Shown here: in pieces, positions 36,156 through 47,277 of the stretch | Numbering within the stretch: position 1 is the first letter of the stretch | Layout of the letters: each line of letters begins with the position of its first letter | Origin: Apostichopus japonicus | Lineage: Eukaryota; Echinodermata; Holothuroidea; Aspidochirotida; Stichopodidae | Reading direction: 5' to 3' | Length of the DNA stretch: 64,000 nucleotides | Assembly: GCF_037975245.1 (NCBI RefSeq) | Contig: NC_092580.1 | Span: 4,192,501 to 4,256,500, forward strand | Position numbers and translations under genes: made by a program | Notes under the pieces: model-generated | What the model saw: only the letters and a program-made list of their open reading frames with translations | Database searches by the model: none | What the model was told of the DNA's origin: nothing

Positions 36156-37904
36156 GACTTGTGGCGATGCAAACAACAGATCACGCTGCTTTAACTGGAA
36201 TTTAAATCTATTCCACTCTTTTTAAATGTCAAACATATTAGTTCATCCATCGTTCCCAAAATACATTGTTTTGAGGTTTTATTTGTTTATATGGATAATA
36301 ACTCATGACCGGATCGAAGGGATGTGTTACCCTAGCAACTTCCTGCCATCACAAAGAAAGTATAAAATTAGCAAGGAAAAACATGTCACTGACAAAGTGA
36401 ATGGAAAGCAGTTGTCTCTATCAAACAGGTGATAGACTGAGGATATTGGACTACAAGTTCATTCAGAAATGTCAGTAATTGACAGGTTGTTTCAAGTTAA
36501 ACCTCAATTTTGTATCTTTAAATTTAACTTGGCATACTACATACATGTACAGATAGGCCTAGACTATGTATGAAACCACTTTTCTGCAATTACAAGCATT
36601 CCATTTAAATACTTTGATAAAGCACAATGATCTTAAGCAATACACTGGACAAATTTTAGGGAAAGAGGTCACATACGACATGTGAATGATCTGCTAAATG
36701 TCGTACGATTTTGAAAACTGATAGCTTTTGCCGAAGCAAGAAGCATGTTAACCCAGCAGGAAGACCCCGCAAAACGGGTTGAATTGGTTCACTGAGAAAT
36801 ATGCGTATGAGGTTCTTTAAACCGGTACCACGGCAGGAAGGAATCGAATCACAATTATTTCCTGTTTAATAAATATCAAGATTTAATACTTGTCAATCTG
36901 TGTAGCTTGGCAACTTTGTGAAGTTCATTTGGAAGGTGTTCAAAAAATAACTTTCATGAAAATCAGAACATCTTCAAGTTTTAAATCGCCAAAATTGATA
37001 ACTAGAGCAAGCTCCCCGCTTGGGAGTCTCAAGACCAACATGACGTTCATTTCATGACAAAACACTTCATTCCGAACAGCAGAGAATAACTCTACTGAGC
37101 CATCTGTTTGGTCATCGAGTTGAAAATATCCAATTCCTTTCGGCAATACTACAATCCGGGGACTACGAACAGAGTGACAGTAAATTGATATAACCATCCA
37201 TCCATCCGTCCGTTCGTGTCAAAGCCTCCTAAAAATCCCTTCACAATAGCCTGACTTTACAAACCACAAACTACTTAGTTTTTGATGAGTTGTTTTTGAG
37301 TAAGATGACTGGCCTCTTGAGAGACACTCTTGTGGTTTTAAAAGTCAAATAATGTTATCCTCTGCAAACCAAAGTAAAGTGATATATGATGAAACAACTT
37401 GTTTTTATTCTGGGTACAACCTCCAAAAAAAAAAAAATCAGTTGTTGGATTGTGGAAGCACTGTTAACCTGTGTATGGGAAAACAGCTAATATTTCAACC
37501 CTTTGCCATTTTGTTTTGTTCGTCTTTCTGTTTGTCTCTCTTCTTTCTAACAATGACACTGGTTTACCAAACAGAGGGTTTCCCTAATATGTTTACTATA
37601 AGGGCATAATGTAACAGATCAATATCTTTGACTCCTTGACAAAAAAAACATTGAAAGCTGATTTCATACAACTTCCTACCCATTGTCAACTTTTCCTCCT
37701 GGTCACCCTCTAACTCCCTCCCGATCTCTCTCCTCCCCCCTCTACCTCCCTGCCCATCTCTCCCCACCCAATCGTCCCTTTTCAAACTTTTCACTGTCTC
37801 ATGCTATGAACATTCACATAGGGTTCTTATATCCCATCTCTAAAGTACATAGAAGGTCAAACACATTTCTGCAAAAATACTAACAACAAAACAATAAACA
37901 AACA
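36156..37904. other. Intergenic; one open frame of note at 36940-37197
   Basis: The minus-strand frame 36940-37197 (85 codons) includes IVVLPKGIGYFQLDDQTDG and MLVLRLPSGELALVINFGDL, which read as folded protein. It follows a good acceptor (CACTCTGTTCGTAG) at about 37167, so it could be a terminal exon. No upstream exon was found and no family is recognised. Confidence 0.2.
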
Positions 37905-37985
37905 AATAATAATAATAATAATAAACAGTTCTTATTAAGCGCCCGTAACAGAAGTCTCAGGGCGCTTTACAAATAAAAAGGTCAA
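37905..37985 (-). mobile_element. LINE/SINE-type 3' tail, minus orientation
   Basis: Read on the minus strand this is TTGTAAAGCGCCCTGAGAC, GGGCGCTTAATAAG and then (ATT)n. This is the AAGCGC...GCGCT-plus-ATT tail common to LINE 3' ends and their SINEs in marine invertebrates. The body upstream is not delimited. Confidence 0.5.
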
Positions 37986-38314
37986 AAAATACATAAAGAA
38001 TACAAGTCAAACACACAGCTAAAGAAGTGGATGAAAGCTGCAATTCCATTTACAGATTATAAGAACGATTTTCTTTCACAGGAAAGAAGGCTACTACAAT
38101 ATTGAGTGCAATTCCCCAAAAATGTACTGTGCTGAACAAAGAAATTTTCAGGCACTCAAAAGTGTAATTACGAATGACATTCAAAGAAAAATCGTTAAGG
38201 TGAATGTTTCTGTTGCAATAAATTGCACTTACTTTTAAACCATGTCTTGTTGACGGGAAAGGACTATTTTGAAATGAAAATTTGAGACCTTCATGATATA
38301 TAGATCACATTCGA

Positions 38315-38480
38315 ACATGCTCTAAACTTTCTACATTCAAAAGTCTACTTAAAACCCATCTTTTCACTTGTTCTTTTGTAAATTAATCTGTTTTCTTTGT
38401 AAAGCGCCTTGAGCAGTGGCTTTTGTCTACTGATTTGGTGCTATATAAGTCTCATTTATTATTATTATTATTATTATTAT
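38315..38480 (+). mobile_element. LINE 3' end (C-terminus of ORF2 plus tail)
   Basis: A frame ending TAA at 38384-38386 reads SKLSTFKSLLKTHLFTCSF, matching the extreme C-terminus found in many non-LTR reverse transcriptases (FKxxLKTHLF). It is followed by a short 3' UTR with GTAAAGCGCCTTGAGC and GGTGCTATATAAGT, then (ATT)n. The rest of the element is missing, as expected for 5' truncation. A duplicated ATATGTCAAAGGAATATCA follows the tail. Confidence 0.6.
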
Positions 38481-38519
38481 ATGTCAAAGGAATATCAATA
38501 TATGTCAAAGGAATATCAT

Positions 38520-40006
38520 ATTTCCATATTTATTTTATTCTGATCTTACAGGTACTCATCTTTAAAGTATACTGTAAAGTCAAGACTAAAATCCAGTTTT
38601 AGTCATAATTTCTTCCATTCAGATGTTAAAGTATGACTTTGGTCACAAAATCAATACTGTTATGTTGTACAGTAGACCGTTTCAAAACTTTACTATATAT
38701 CTATGACCCTTCAAAACAGCTGAGGCTCACTGATTAAAATGACTGGATTGTATAGTCTAACCAACAGACCATTAGATCAGTTCCTCAAATGTAACACAAA
38801 ACACAAGAGCTGACATCATGTCAATTTAGCCTTTAAAGGGGCAATCCAGTGACTTAAGCATATTTTTAAAGCCCTGAAAAATCTTGAATAAACAGCAAAG
38901 CTACAGACACATAACTAGCAAAATGAGCATAATTAACTTAAACAAGACTACAAGACTCTAACAACAACAATCATGTCTCTTTTACAGAAACTTAATCCCA
39001 TCTGACTCATCCAATATCCAGTTAAGTATGTCTGGATATTTCTCTGAGGATTAACTTTCCTGTGAGTGACTTGTTTATTCCGGACACAATAGGAGAAAGG
39101 AATTTGATTGAATATAACTCTGACTAGAAAACCACAAATATTTGAATCAACATCATTACACCACAGAGGCTAAGCATAGCTTTAGCTAACCACGGTAGCC
39201 ATTGGTCTTTCAAAGAGAGAAATATATAAACAGGACAGTGGAAGAATGTTATATCATGGTTATACATCATCACCAAATAACAGAGATTAACTTGTTTTTA
39301 GTAGTCTGGTAAGGATTGATATTTCCTGACAAACATTTGTAGATTTTATAAACTATGATGCGGCCTAGCAATCACACTCTTGATGTACTGAAATTGTTCC
39401 TCTATATTTTATCCATCATCATCTAATGCAGGGAACATGGCCCTAATAAGCTTCTGTACTAAATGCTTCAAAGTCCTTAAAGGTTTTCATTATTGCCACT
39501 AAATATGCTAAAAAGTCAAATAATGTCTTCCTGATTTCTTAATGATCCCTCCTCTATATTTCAAAATAATATATGGAAGGTCAGAGCCCTCAGGAAGTAA
39601 AAAAATAAATTAAATAATTAAATAAAAAAATACGAATTTCTAGAATGCTCAAATTAAGGGCCAATATTGATCTCCTTTTAACTGTCATGGAGTGGGAGAA
39701 GTCCCCACAGTAGTCTTTCCTAAAGTGTCAAAGTATATGTTAATTTATGTACCTTGCAAGGATAGGTTTCAGCTTCTATATCTCCTTATTGTCACATGAG
39801 GCAAATCGGCTCCCTCCTGGGTTCTGTACTTCAAAAACTCAGCCACCCCATTAGAATTGTTAACATCTTACCAGACAAATTTGTATGTCCTTGGGATTTA
39901 TTCAGGTATGACTTTCAAAGATTGTATTTTTATAATGAGAGAAGGGATGGGAGAGGCAGGTTGGAGGAGGGGGGTTGGAGGAGGGGGGTTGGAGGAGGGT
40001 TAAAGA
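38520..40006. other. Intergenic up to the hAT nest
   Basis: AT-rich. A GGTTGGAGGAGGG repeat (39958-39999) immediately precedes the outer transposon; its last bases form part of the target-site duplication. Confidence 0.5.
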
Positions 40007-40056
40007 CAGGGGCGGGATTTGAGTTGTGAAAGTGGGGGGGCAAACCTGCCATCAAG

Positions 40057-40112
40057 ACTATCTAAGCGGAGCGCCACCATCGGTTGGCGCGGATCGTACA
40101 AGAATTTTTTTG
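40057..40112. repeat. hAT internal hairpin module, copy 1
   Basis: ACTATCTAAGCGGAGCGCC, then ACCATCGGTTGGCGCGGA and TCGTACAAGAA. GCGCCA and TGGCGC can pair across an 8-base loop. It lies about 50 bp inside the outer element's left end. Confidence 0.8.
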
Positions 40113-40301
40113 GCTTTACAAACCCTCCAGATGGCCGGAAACGGCACTTCCCGAGTGCTCTAAGCTGCATGTACCCATCCTTGAAATATGGATCTCATGT
40201 CTGCAATTGTATCTAGATAGTTAATTATCGTTTAAAAATTTGAAGAGGATTGATAGTATAACATATGATCAGATTGTGATGTACAACTTTTGTTATACGT
40301 C

Positions 40302-40350
40302 ACTATCTAAGCGGAGCGCCATCATCGGTTGGCAAGGAGCGTCGAAATTT
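40302..40350. repeat. hAT internal hairpin module, copy 2
   Basis: ACTATCTAAGCGGAGCGCC, then ATCATCGGTTGGCAAGGAGC. The right half of the stem is partly decayed. It is a second copy inside the outer element. Confidence 0.75.
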
Positions 40351-40574
40351 AAGCAAAAAGGAAATCCTAGATCAGCAAATATGACACCTCTGGTAACAAT
40401 AAATCACATCTGGACAGTGCTTTCTCCCTAAAATTATAAGTATATTGTGCATTCTACCGATCAAGAATATGTTCAGCACCCACTTCGAAATTCTCCCCGC
40501 GGCCCCCACTTCTTGGAGCACTTGGCAACAGGCGCGGCGGAACGTAAAAATTATTGAGGGGCTAATGTGTGGAG

Positions 40575-40630
40575 ACTATCTAAGCGGAGTGCCACCATCG
40601 GTTGGCGCGGAGCGTACAAGAAAATTTTGG
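40575..40630. repeat. hAT internal hairpin module, copy 3
   Basis: ACTATCTAAGCGGAGTGCC, then ACCATCGGTTGGCGCGGAGC and GTACAAGAAAATTT. It lies about 46 bp inside the left end of the middle element. Confidence 0.8.
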
Positions 40631-40844
40631 GATTTTTCAAACCCCCAGTTGGCCGGAAACGGCACTTCCAGAGTGTTTTATGCTGCGAATACCTAGCCCT
40701 TAAATATGGGTCTCAAGCCTGAAATTTCTCAGATTGCACGTAAAAGTCTGTAAAAACATTGTAATTTGTATATTCGATGGTGTTTTAAGAGAGTAGCTAT
40801 TACTCGTAGTGTACTCGCAAAGACGTTTTTGAGTGTAGTAAGGG

Positions 40845-41241
40845 CATTGGCGGAGCTAGGGGTATTGGTCAGGGGGCAAGAATGGGCAAGAATGGTCTGT
40901 AGAGGCGCTTTCGACACTATCTAAGCGGAGCGCCCCCACAGGTTGGCGCGGAGCGTACAGAAAATTTCTGAGTAAAGATACTCCCTAGATTGCAGGAAAT
41001 GACCCTTGCTAATTTGCAGATAAACGGAGAATAAATAGGTGTCGTCGCCATTTTGTCGGAAAATTACACCAACAGAATATGACAAATGTCAATAGGTATA
41101 TGAGAGCGCAATAAAATAGTCAATAATCGCGAATAAGTAAAAAGTATTGAAAAGCTGAAAAGGGCGCCAGCAGTCCATATGAGTCCGTCAGGGGGGGGGG
41201 GCATCCGCCCCCTGACTGTATATATGAACGCTCCGCCACTA
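40845..41241. mobile_element. Inner hAT MITE, inserted in the middle element
   Basis: The left end is CATTGGCGGAGCTAGG and the right end on the minus strand is TAGTGGCGGAGCG. An exact 8-bp duplication AGTAAGGG lies at 40837-40844 and 41242-41249. It is 397 bp with no coding capacity. The same family occurs at 50730-51046: shared blocks include GAGTAAAG..ACTCCCTAGAT, AATCGCGAATAAGTAAAAAG and GGCGCCAGCAGTCCAT. Confidence 0.88.
40916..40968. repeat. hAT internal hairpin module, copy 4
   Basis: ACACTATCTAAGCGGAGCGCC is split here as ACACTATCTAAG and CGGAGCGCCCCCACAGG, then TTGGCGCGGAGCGTACAG. It lies about 71 bp inside the left end of the inner MITE. Confidence 0.8.
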
Positions 41242-42341
41242 AGTAAGGGGATGTTGGAGAACTGGCTCAAATAAGGCAAGTCATTGGCCTAAGACGAAGT
41301 TGTGTTACGCTTACCGGTACTCACACTCACTGCTTCCACTTTTCACGGGGCGTGAAGACGCGGTTGGGGTGACAATGTGGTCTATAGCAGGGGACGGGCC
41401 GAGGGTCCCCCAGCAATTACTAAAATTATAACACCTATATAGTATACGTGTGCATCGGACAGATCGACAAGTATGCATTGAAAATGGGCAGATGCACTTT
41501 TCGGAGCCTTGGTAAATATTGGGGGGCTTATCATGCATTTGCCCCCTCAACTTTTTCATTGAGCCCCCCAAGCCCCCCGGTTCCGCCGCCACTGCTTGGC
41601 AAATATTGGGGGCTGAACATACCTTCACCCCCCCCCCACTTTTATGCAAAACCAAACGTAAGTGTTTCATTCATCATCGAGAATAGATCCGAAAACGGAA
41701 CTCAAAGCCACACATTATTTTATCGGCCCTACCGAAACTGCCGAGTGCTGTATACTGTAACAATGTATTTAATGTGTTACTGTGTTAGTGCCAATTTGTA
41801 ATTTACATTATTCGATTTGCATGCATCATTCCAGGATTTCGAGCAGTAAAGAAATTACATCGGCATTGCCATTGCATATTTTGAATTACATGGGGGGGGG
41901 GGGTGTGCCATGTGTCAGTATATTGAATTTAATTATTGATATACCCAATATGCAAATTTGGCTTTCGTAAATCGTTTCTCAATTCAAATCTCAATCTCAA
42001 ATCAATTCCTGAAGCTAGCACTGTAGCACAACCGCGGATTCATCACATGCAGAATTGAATCGCTAGTTTGTTAGCTCCAGGATTCGTAACCTGTGCTGCG
42101 AACCATTGGCTAGCTCTAGCTCCAGTTATTCTGCATGCTTCATGCTACTATGTTAATCACAAATTCGACTTAGATTCGAATCAAATAGGCCTAGTTTGAT
42201 AGAGCTGTTGTGGGGAATAATTTCGATTAGGGTTGTGCACATTTGTCTGCAAAAACGACAAAAAAAAAACTAAGGTCTGGGAAAAAGTGGGGGGGCAAAT
42301 GCCCCCTCTTGCCCCCCCGTAATCCCGCCCATGGTTAAAGA

Positions 42342-45300
42342 TAATCCATGGGTGCCAGAAACAAGGTGTTCAATCTAGGGTGCAATCATGTACTTCTGGG
42401 GCCTTCCCTACCTCCCAGAAAACTATATGTGCTCGGTCTCCCATTCCCCACCCAACGGCAGACAATATTACCAAATATCGTAGTGTATGGTACATTATTT
42501 TATAACATCTTTATATATGCTGTACAACAGAACAGTAAAATAATCTTCAACGGTGTTTCAAAAGCTGCAAACTGTAGTACCATTTGCAACAGCTATTTTA
42601 CCTAGATTTCTCACCCCTCCCCTCCCTTTAGAACCCTCCCTCGGACCACTTGACATCTTAACCCCCTTCCCCCCTTCTCCAGTACAATAACAATTGGTTG
42701 TGCCCCTGATTCAATCCTTCTCCTTGCCTAGGGATGAGGGCAGCCAGTTACCAATTCCACATGACTACATGCAAACCAGGAACAGATTTCAGCTCATTTC
42801 CAGAAGTGATAAATTCCTTTAATGTTTGGTCAGCACATATACAGGGAATTTCCTTTTGGCAAATAATCACAGCTCTGTTTGGCTCTGAGCCCAGCTGGTC
42901 CCCAAGCAGATCTTTCATCCCTGGGATTTATCAAGGACCCTGTGATATTGCTCTGGACACCAAATTTGACCATAAATGCTGCAGCATTCTGTTTTTCAGA
43001 GATTTGCTGTGCATGCAGGTCCTTTTTCTTCACAGTCAATTTTAATTGTAATTTGTTAATGTAGTTTAAATTTGCACAGGTCTGTTCTGCAGCATTAAAG
43101 GAAGATCAATTTCACAGTAAAGTATTTTTTGACTGATTTTCAAAGTTTGCAATGCCTTTATAACTCCAAATTTATTTATTGACTTCATGCAAAACAAAAC
43201 ACCTTATTGCAATGGAACATTCTAGGTTTAGACTATTCTTGTGTTGAGAAGAAGTGTGTGCATTTAAAACCTAGAGCAATCACTACAGTAACAAAACTAT
43301 TAGACTGTAAGAGGGGGACATTTTCTTTTCCTCAAAATCTGCCTACAGTTCCCCATCAAACATGAACCAATTAAGATGGATTCTATCAAGTTCTTCTGAC
43401 AAATCCAGATTAACCTCATATGTAAATCTGAAGACACAATTTACAGCAGGTGCCGAGCATGGTAAAAAGATGGCTCTTTGAAGGATTTTGTAGATATCCC
43501 CCATTGATATACCACCTCTTTTCTTCAAATACTTCAATAATTTGCCGACATTTTTCCCCAATCAAACACAAACAGAAAAAAGTTGAAGGATCACACTTTT
43601 AAAAATAGCCCATTTATTCTGTGTGAATGAATGCTGAGAAATCTTAGGAATTATCACCCCGTTAAGCAGCCAGGGACCACGGTTGTAAAACGAATGCTCC
43701 CTAATGCTCCTCTATGGTATTATAAGCCTGCTCTTGACTTCAGATATAATCATTTCACGCTCTTAATAATCCTAACCCCTTTTGCTCTGTACAATCGGTA
43801 CGGCTGTAAACATTACCGCATTATCGCATGAATTTCGCATCATCCCTTGCCTTTACTTCAGTTCAATAACCCCAACATTTATCAACACAGATAGAAAAAG
43901 AAGAAAAAAAAGGTTTTAGCTGCTATCACAAACTTCCTGTATTGACATTATAAAAGTGATTGCAAAGAAAAGTTCATTTAATATTTGAGCCTCGGAAGAT
44001 ACTTGCTGTCATCTGAAACATGCGAGTGTGATCAAACCCAAAAGTCTGGAAAGATAATAATAACAAATGCAGAGAAGCTCAATCCTTGAAAGGCAATTAG
44101 ATTGATATCAAAGTATTAAAAAACCATTGGGAACCCTTACAATCCGTCTTCAGGGAAAGGTCATAACACATTTCCTATCATTTCAATTCTAAAGGTTTGG
44201 CTCTGAATCCTTCCAACAATAATAATGGAAAAACCTTTTTTTTTTAGTTTCTTTTTTTATTTTATTTACAATTGATTTGCTGAGATTGTTAACAAATTTT
44301 GGGTCCCTTTTGATATCTTTAGTCCATGTCAACCAACTAGAGGTCCAAGTTACAAGCAGATTACTGGGCTAACTCTGGACTCACTGATGGCTGTTGTCCG
44401 AGTTGGAGTCTTTGAGAACCGTGTCGCAAATTCGAGTCACTCGCTTATTATTGAAAGTAACAAAAGTATGTTTTTATCCACAACTTGTGACAGAGTACAG
44501 CCTGTCAAGTTCGAATACATTATCTCCCTCTCTCTATATGGTTGATTATGATACTACCTGGCGTTAAAAATATTCAATGGCAAAATCTAGCTTAAAATCT
44601 GACTCCTACTACTATTAATTCTAAGCCTACACTGTAAATCCTTGGGGCTCCTCATATACCTACACAAAGTTCATTCCAACTTGTTTTCTATTAAAAAAAA
44701 GTTTTGCTCAATAGTGTTTGTCAATATCAACTAGTACATTGAAACTTTGATATGAACCCTTTCATATGGTGGTGATGGCACGTGTAAAACATTACTATTG
44801 ATGTTGGATCAAGATCTTACTCTTAGAAGACCCAATTGACCTGGAATTTAAAAACATGTTTTAAAAATCTCATCGGTTTAAGCATTTAAACAGATTGGTT
44901 CAAGAAAGAATATTGTTGTTGATTACAAAGATCAAAACCTGAGTCTTCTTGAGTCATTGACAGAATTATATTAGAAAAAACAAAACTGGTATAAAATTTC
45001 CCAGGCCTTTGCTTAGTAGCATTTGAACTTTCGTAGATGTTAACCTATTATTGTAAATTACAATACCATTAGGCTATATTATGCTTACTTTCAAGATCAC
45101 AGGCATATTGGCCTCAATTTTAGAATGCCAAAGTTGATGGAGTTTTCAAACAGTACTAAATCGCCTTATCCGGAATAGAAGCAACAACTTCTCAAATGCA
45201 ACATTAAAATTTATTGCACTATTATTTGTTGCTATGGATACCAGACTTTAAACAGATATTGTGCAATACCCTCTTTACAATCTGTTCACAATGGAGGGGG

Positions 45301-46454
45301 GCAAAAAACTACTTTCCAAAAGTAACAAAATCCAATACAAATTGTTCACCTCTACGTCACTCAACAAATAAACAAGTAATATTTGTAAAAATTACAAACA
45401 GACTGAAAATCAAACAAATTACAAATTGAAACCAACCAGCTTTGTGATTTCCAATATAACAAAAGAACAAAAGACACAGACAAATTTCAAGGTTTGACAA
45501 AGCAAAACAATGGATGTCGTAAACAACAACTGCTGATTGTAATGAGTGATAACTGCAACAGACAATACATGTGAATAGTTTAATTGTTATCATTTTGGAT
45601 ATTTTTCCAAAGATGGTGTCTATACCATGAGTAATATGTACAAAGTTCTGTAACATTTTCACAAGTATTTATGACCTGTCCTAGAATTGTACTGGTTGTT
45701 AAATGCAACTCTGTTAGGATTGGAAAACTTCAGTCCAATCTTTTGTAATATATATATATATATATATAAATTGTTAACTTAAAATTTGCACTTAGACAAA
45801 GGAAGTTTTCCCAGAACCTTATAACTGGAAGATTTTATTTTAAATTTACCCAAAAATATTTCATAATACTTGAGAACTTCTGTGTTGAACAAAATGATCT
45901 AATTCTTATAATTCTATTTCAAGTTAAAGGAATAATCCCAAACATCATCATAATTTAAATGATACAAATCAATGGTTTAGCTTCTTGCACCGATATTGGT
46001 CCATTTTTTTTATGCTATTTTATCATAAATTCCAAAAAGAATACAGTTCTATCAGTATGACTCAGTCAAAGTATCCTTTTTTTTGGAAAATGAAAAAGAA
46101 GCGGTAAAAGATTGTTGAAAAGTTCTAATTTGCTCGTTTGCATAAAAGCAGTTGTATTGGCGACGAAAATGTTAAGAATAGAACTTAATTGTGAATTAAT
46201 TACTTGTTAATTAACATTGCCTATAGAGCACAGTCTTTGGCTTCATCATGTGTACTCTGTGGGTTTAGTCTAGTTTCTGAAAACTGATAATCACATTCCA
46301 AAAAAAAAGTTTTTTTATGGCAAAATATGGACACAAAGCCGCAATTTAGTACGCTGCTCCAAAGAAATGATATCAAGTTTGCATTCTTGCATTTTAACAG
46401 AAGGTCTAAACCAAATGTAAACTATATATTGAAAAAACAAAATCCGACCTTTTT
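42342..46454. other. Intergenic, nothing firm
   Basis: AT-rich between the hAT nest and the 3' end of the NOL8-like gene. A (TA)n run lies at 45750-45769. Open frames at 42.8-43.0 kb (both strands) and 43343-43561 (minus, with NVGKLLKYLKKRGG) have no partner exons and no known motif. Confidence 0.4.
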
Positions 46455-46474
46455 AATGTATATAAGCATGGTCT

Positions 46475-46480
46475 TTTATT
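46475..46480 (-). other. Possible polyadenylation signal of the NOL8-like gene
   Basis: AATAAA on the minus strand (TTTATT on plus), about 690 bp beyond the stop codon. It is the first exact match found downstream of the stop. Confidence 0.4.
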
Positions 46481-47172
46481 GTAATTATTAATTTTAAAGT
46501 TCTTTCCAGAGAATATTGTAATCCTCAAATCTTGAGGAGGCTGAGATTAGACCACTAATGGTTTTTGTGATAAGAGTACTTGATGTATAAGATGTATGGT
46601 GCTTTGAGCGCTAGGCAACCATTTTTGTTTGTTTTTTCTTTCCTAGCTTTTCTAACCAAATCTGAAGGCTGACACTGATAACTTACATAGAGACTGCATT
46701 AGTGCATAATTTGCATCAACCAACACAGTATCCTAACCACTCAAGTCAAAAACACACAAAGGTACTCACACACCCACAGAGAAACAAGTCATAACAGTCC
46801 AATCGGTTAAATGAATGGGGGAAAAATTTGGTCATTCCATAGCTTACTGTGTCCCTTCTTTGATCTGTGTACATCACTTTATATCTCCAGTGTAAAACAT
46901 TACTAAATGAACCATGAAGTCCTTGTTTTTCCACTTTATAAATATATGCGAAACAGAAAACAGCTGTGATGCTTCTTCCATCAGAGGGCTCATCCAAATG
47001 ACGGAATCGGAAAAAAATATTTTGACAAAATCCTCCAAAGTTTGACTGCTCCAAAGTTTTGGGTAAAAAATGTGAACAACTGCAACAGTGCATTCTATTT
47101 TAAACCCTGACTACTGAAAAGAGGCCAAATATTGCTTTGTAAAAACGTGTTCATCCAATTTCCTTAACAGGG
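46481..47172 (-). other. Presumed 3' UTR of the NOL8-like gene
   Basis: The sequence between the TGA at 47173-47175 and the candidate AATAAA. An open frame at 46746-47093 on the same strand has no splice signals joining it to the gene and is treated as untranslated. Confidence 0.35.
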
Positions 47173-47277
47173 TCAAGACTTTCCTCCCGATGGGTTTGCC
47201 TTAGAGTTTGAATGTCTGTTTCTTCTATTGTTCCTTTGAGTGTCGCGGAGAGCCTTTTGGTGCCTTTTTGTGCCCGC
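47173..47277 (-). CDS. NOL8: NOL8 exon 14 (C-terminus)
   Basis: The acceptor is TTCTTCTTTTTCAAG. The exon encodes a basic tail (AGTKRHQKALRDTQRNNRR and onward) ending GGKS and TGA. Phase 0 matches exon 13. A Lys/Arg-rich tail is also how vertebrate NOL8 ends. Confidence 0.8.
   Translation of the reverse strand, partial: AGTKRHQKALRDTQRNNRRNRHSNSKANPSGGKS

Larger units (their letters stand above)
40529..41594. mobile_element. Middle hAT-like element, inserted in the outer one
   Basis: The left end is CAGGCGCGGCGGAAC and the right end on the minus strand is CAGTGGCGGCGGAAC. An exact 8-bp duplication CTTGGCAA lies at 40521-40528 and 41595-41602. The element is 1066 bp, about 661 bp without its own insertion. 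It is related to the outer element: about 150 bp after the hairpin module align (GGCCGGAAACGGCACTTCC in both). No transposase frame is seen. Confidence 0.85.
40007..42333. mobile_element. Outer hAT-like DNA transposon, non-autonomous
   Basis: The left end is CAGGGGCGGGATTTG and the right end, read inward on the minus strand, is CATGGGCGGGATTACG, giving a terminal inverted repeat of about 14 bp. An exact 8-bp duplication GTTAAAGA flanks it (39999-40006 and 42334-42341). CA..TG ends plus an 8-bp duplication are hAT hallmarks. The element is 2327 bp including the nested middle element. No transposase-like frame is present. Subterminal G/C-rich blocks (GGGGGGGCAAA and GCCCCCTCTTGCCCCCCC) mirror each other. 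Confidence 0.85.

Noticed and set aside
46746-47093. Open frame of 115 codons after the NOL8 stop
   Set aside because: Same strand and close to the gene, but no splice sites connect it and no motif is recognised; treated as 3' UTR.
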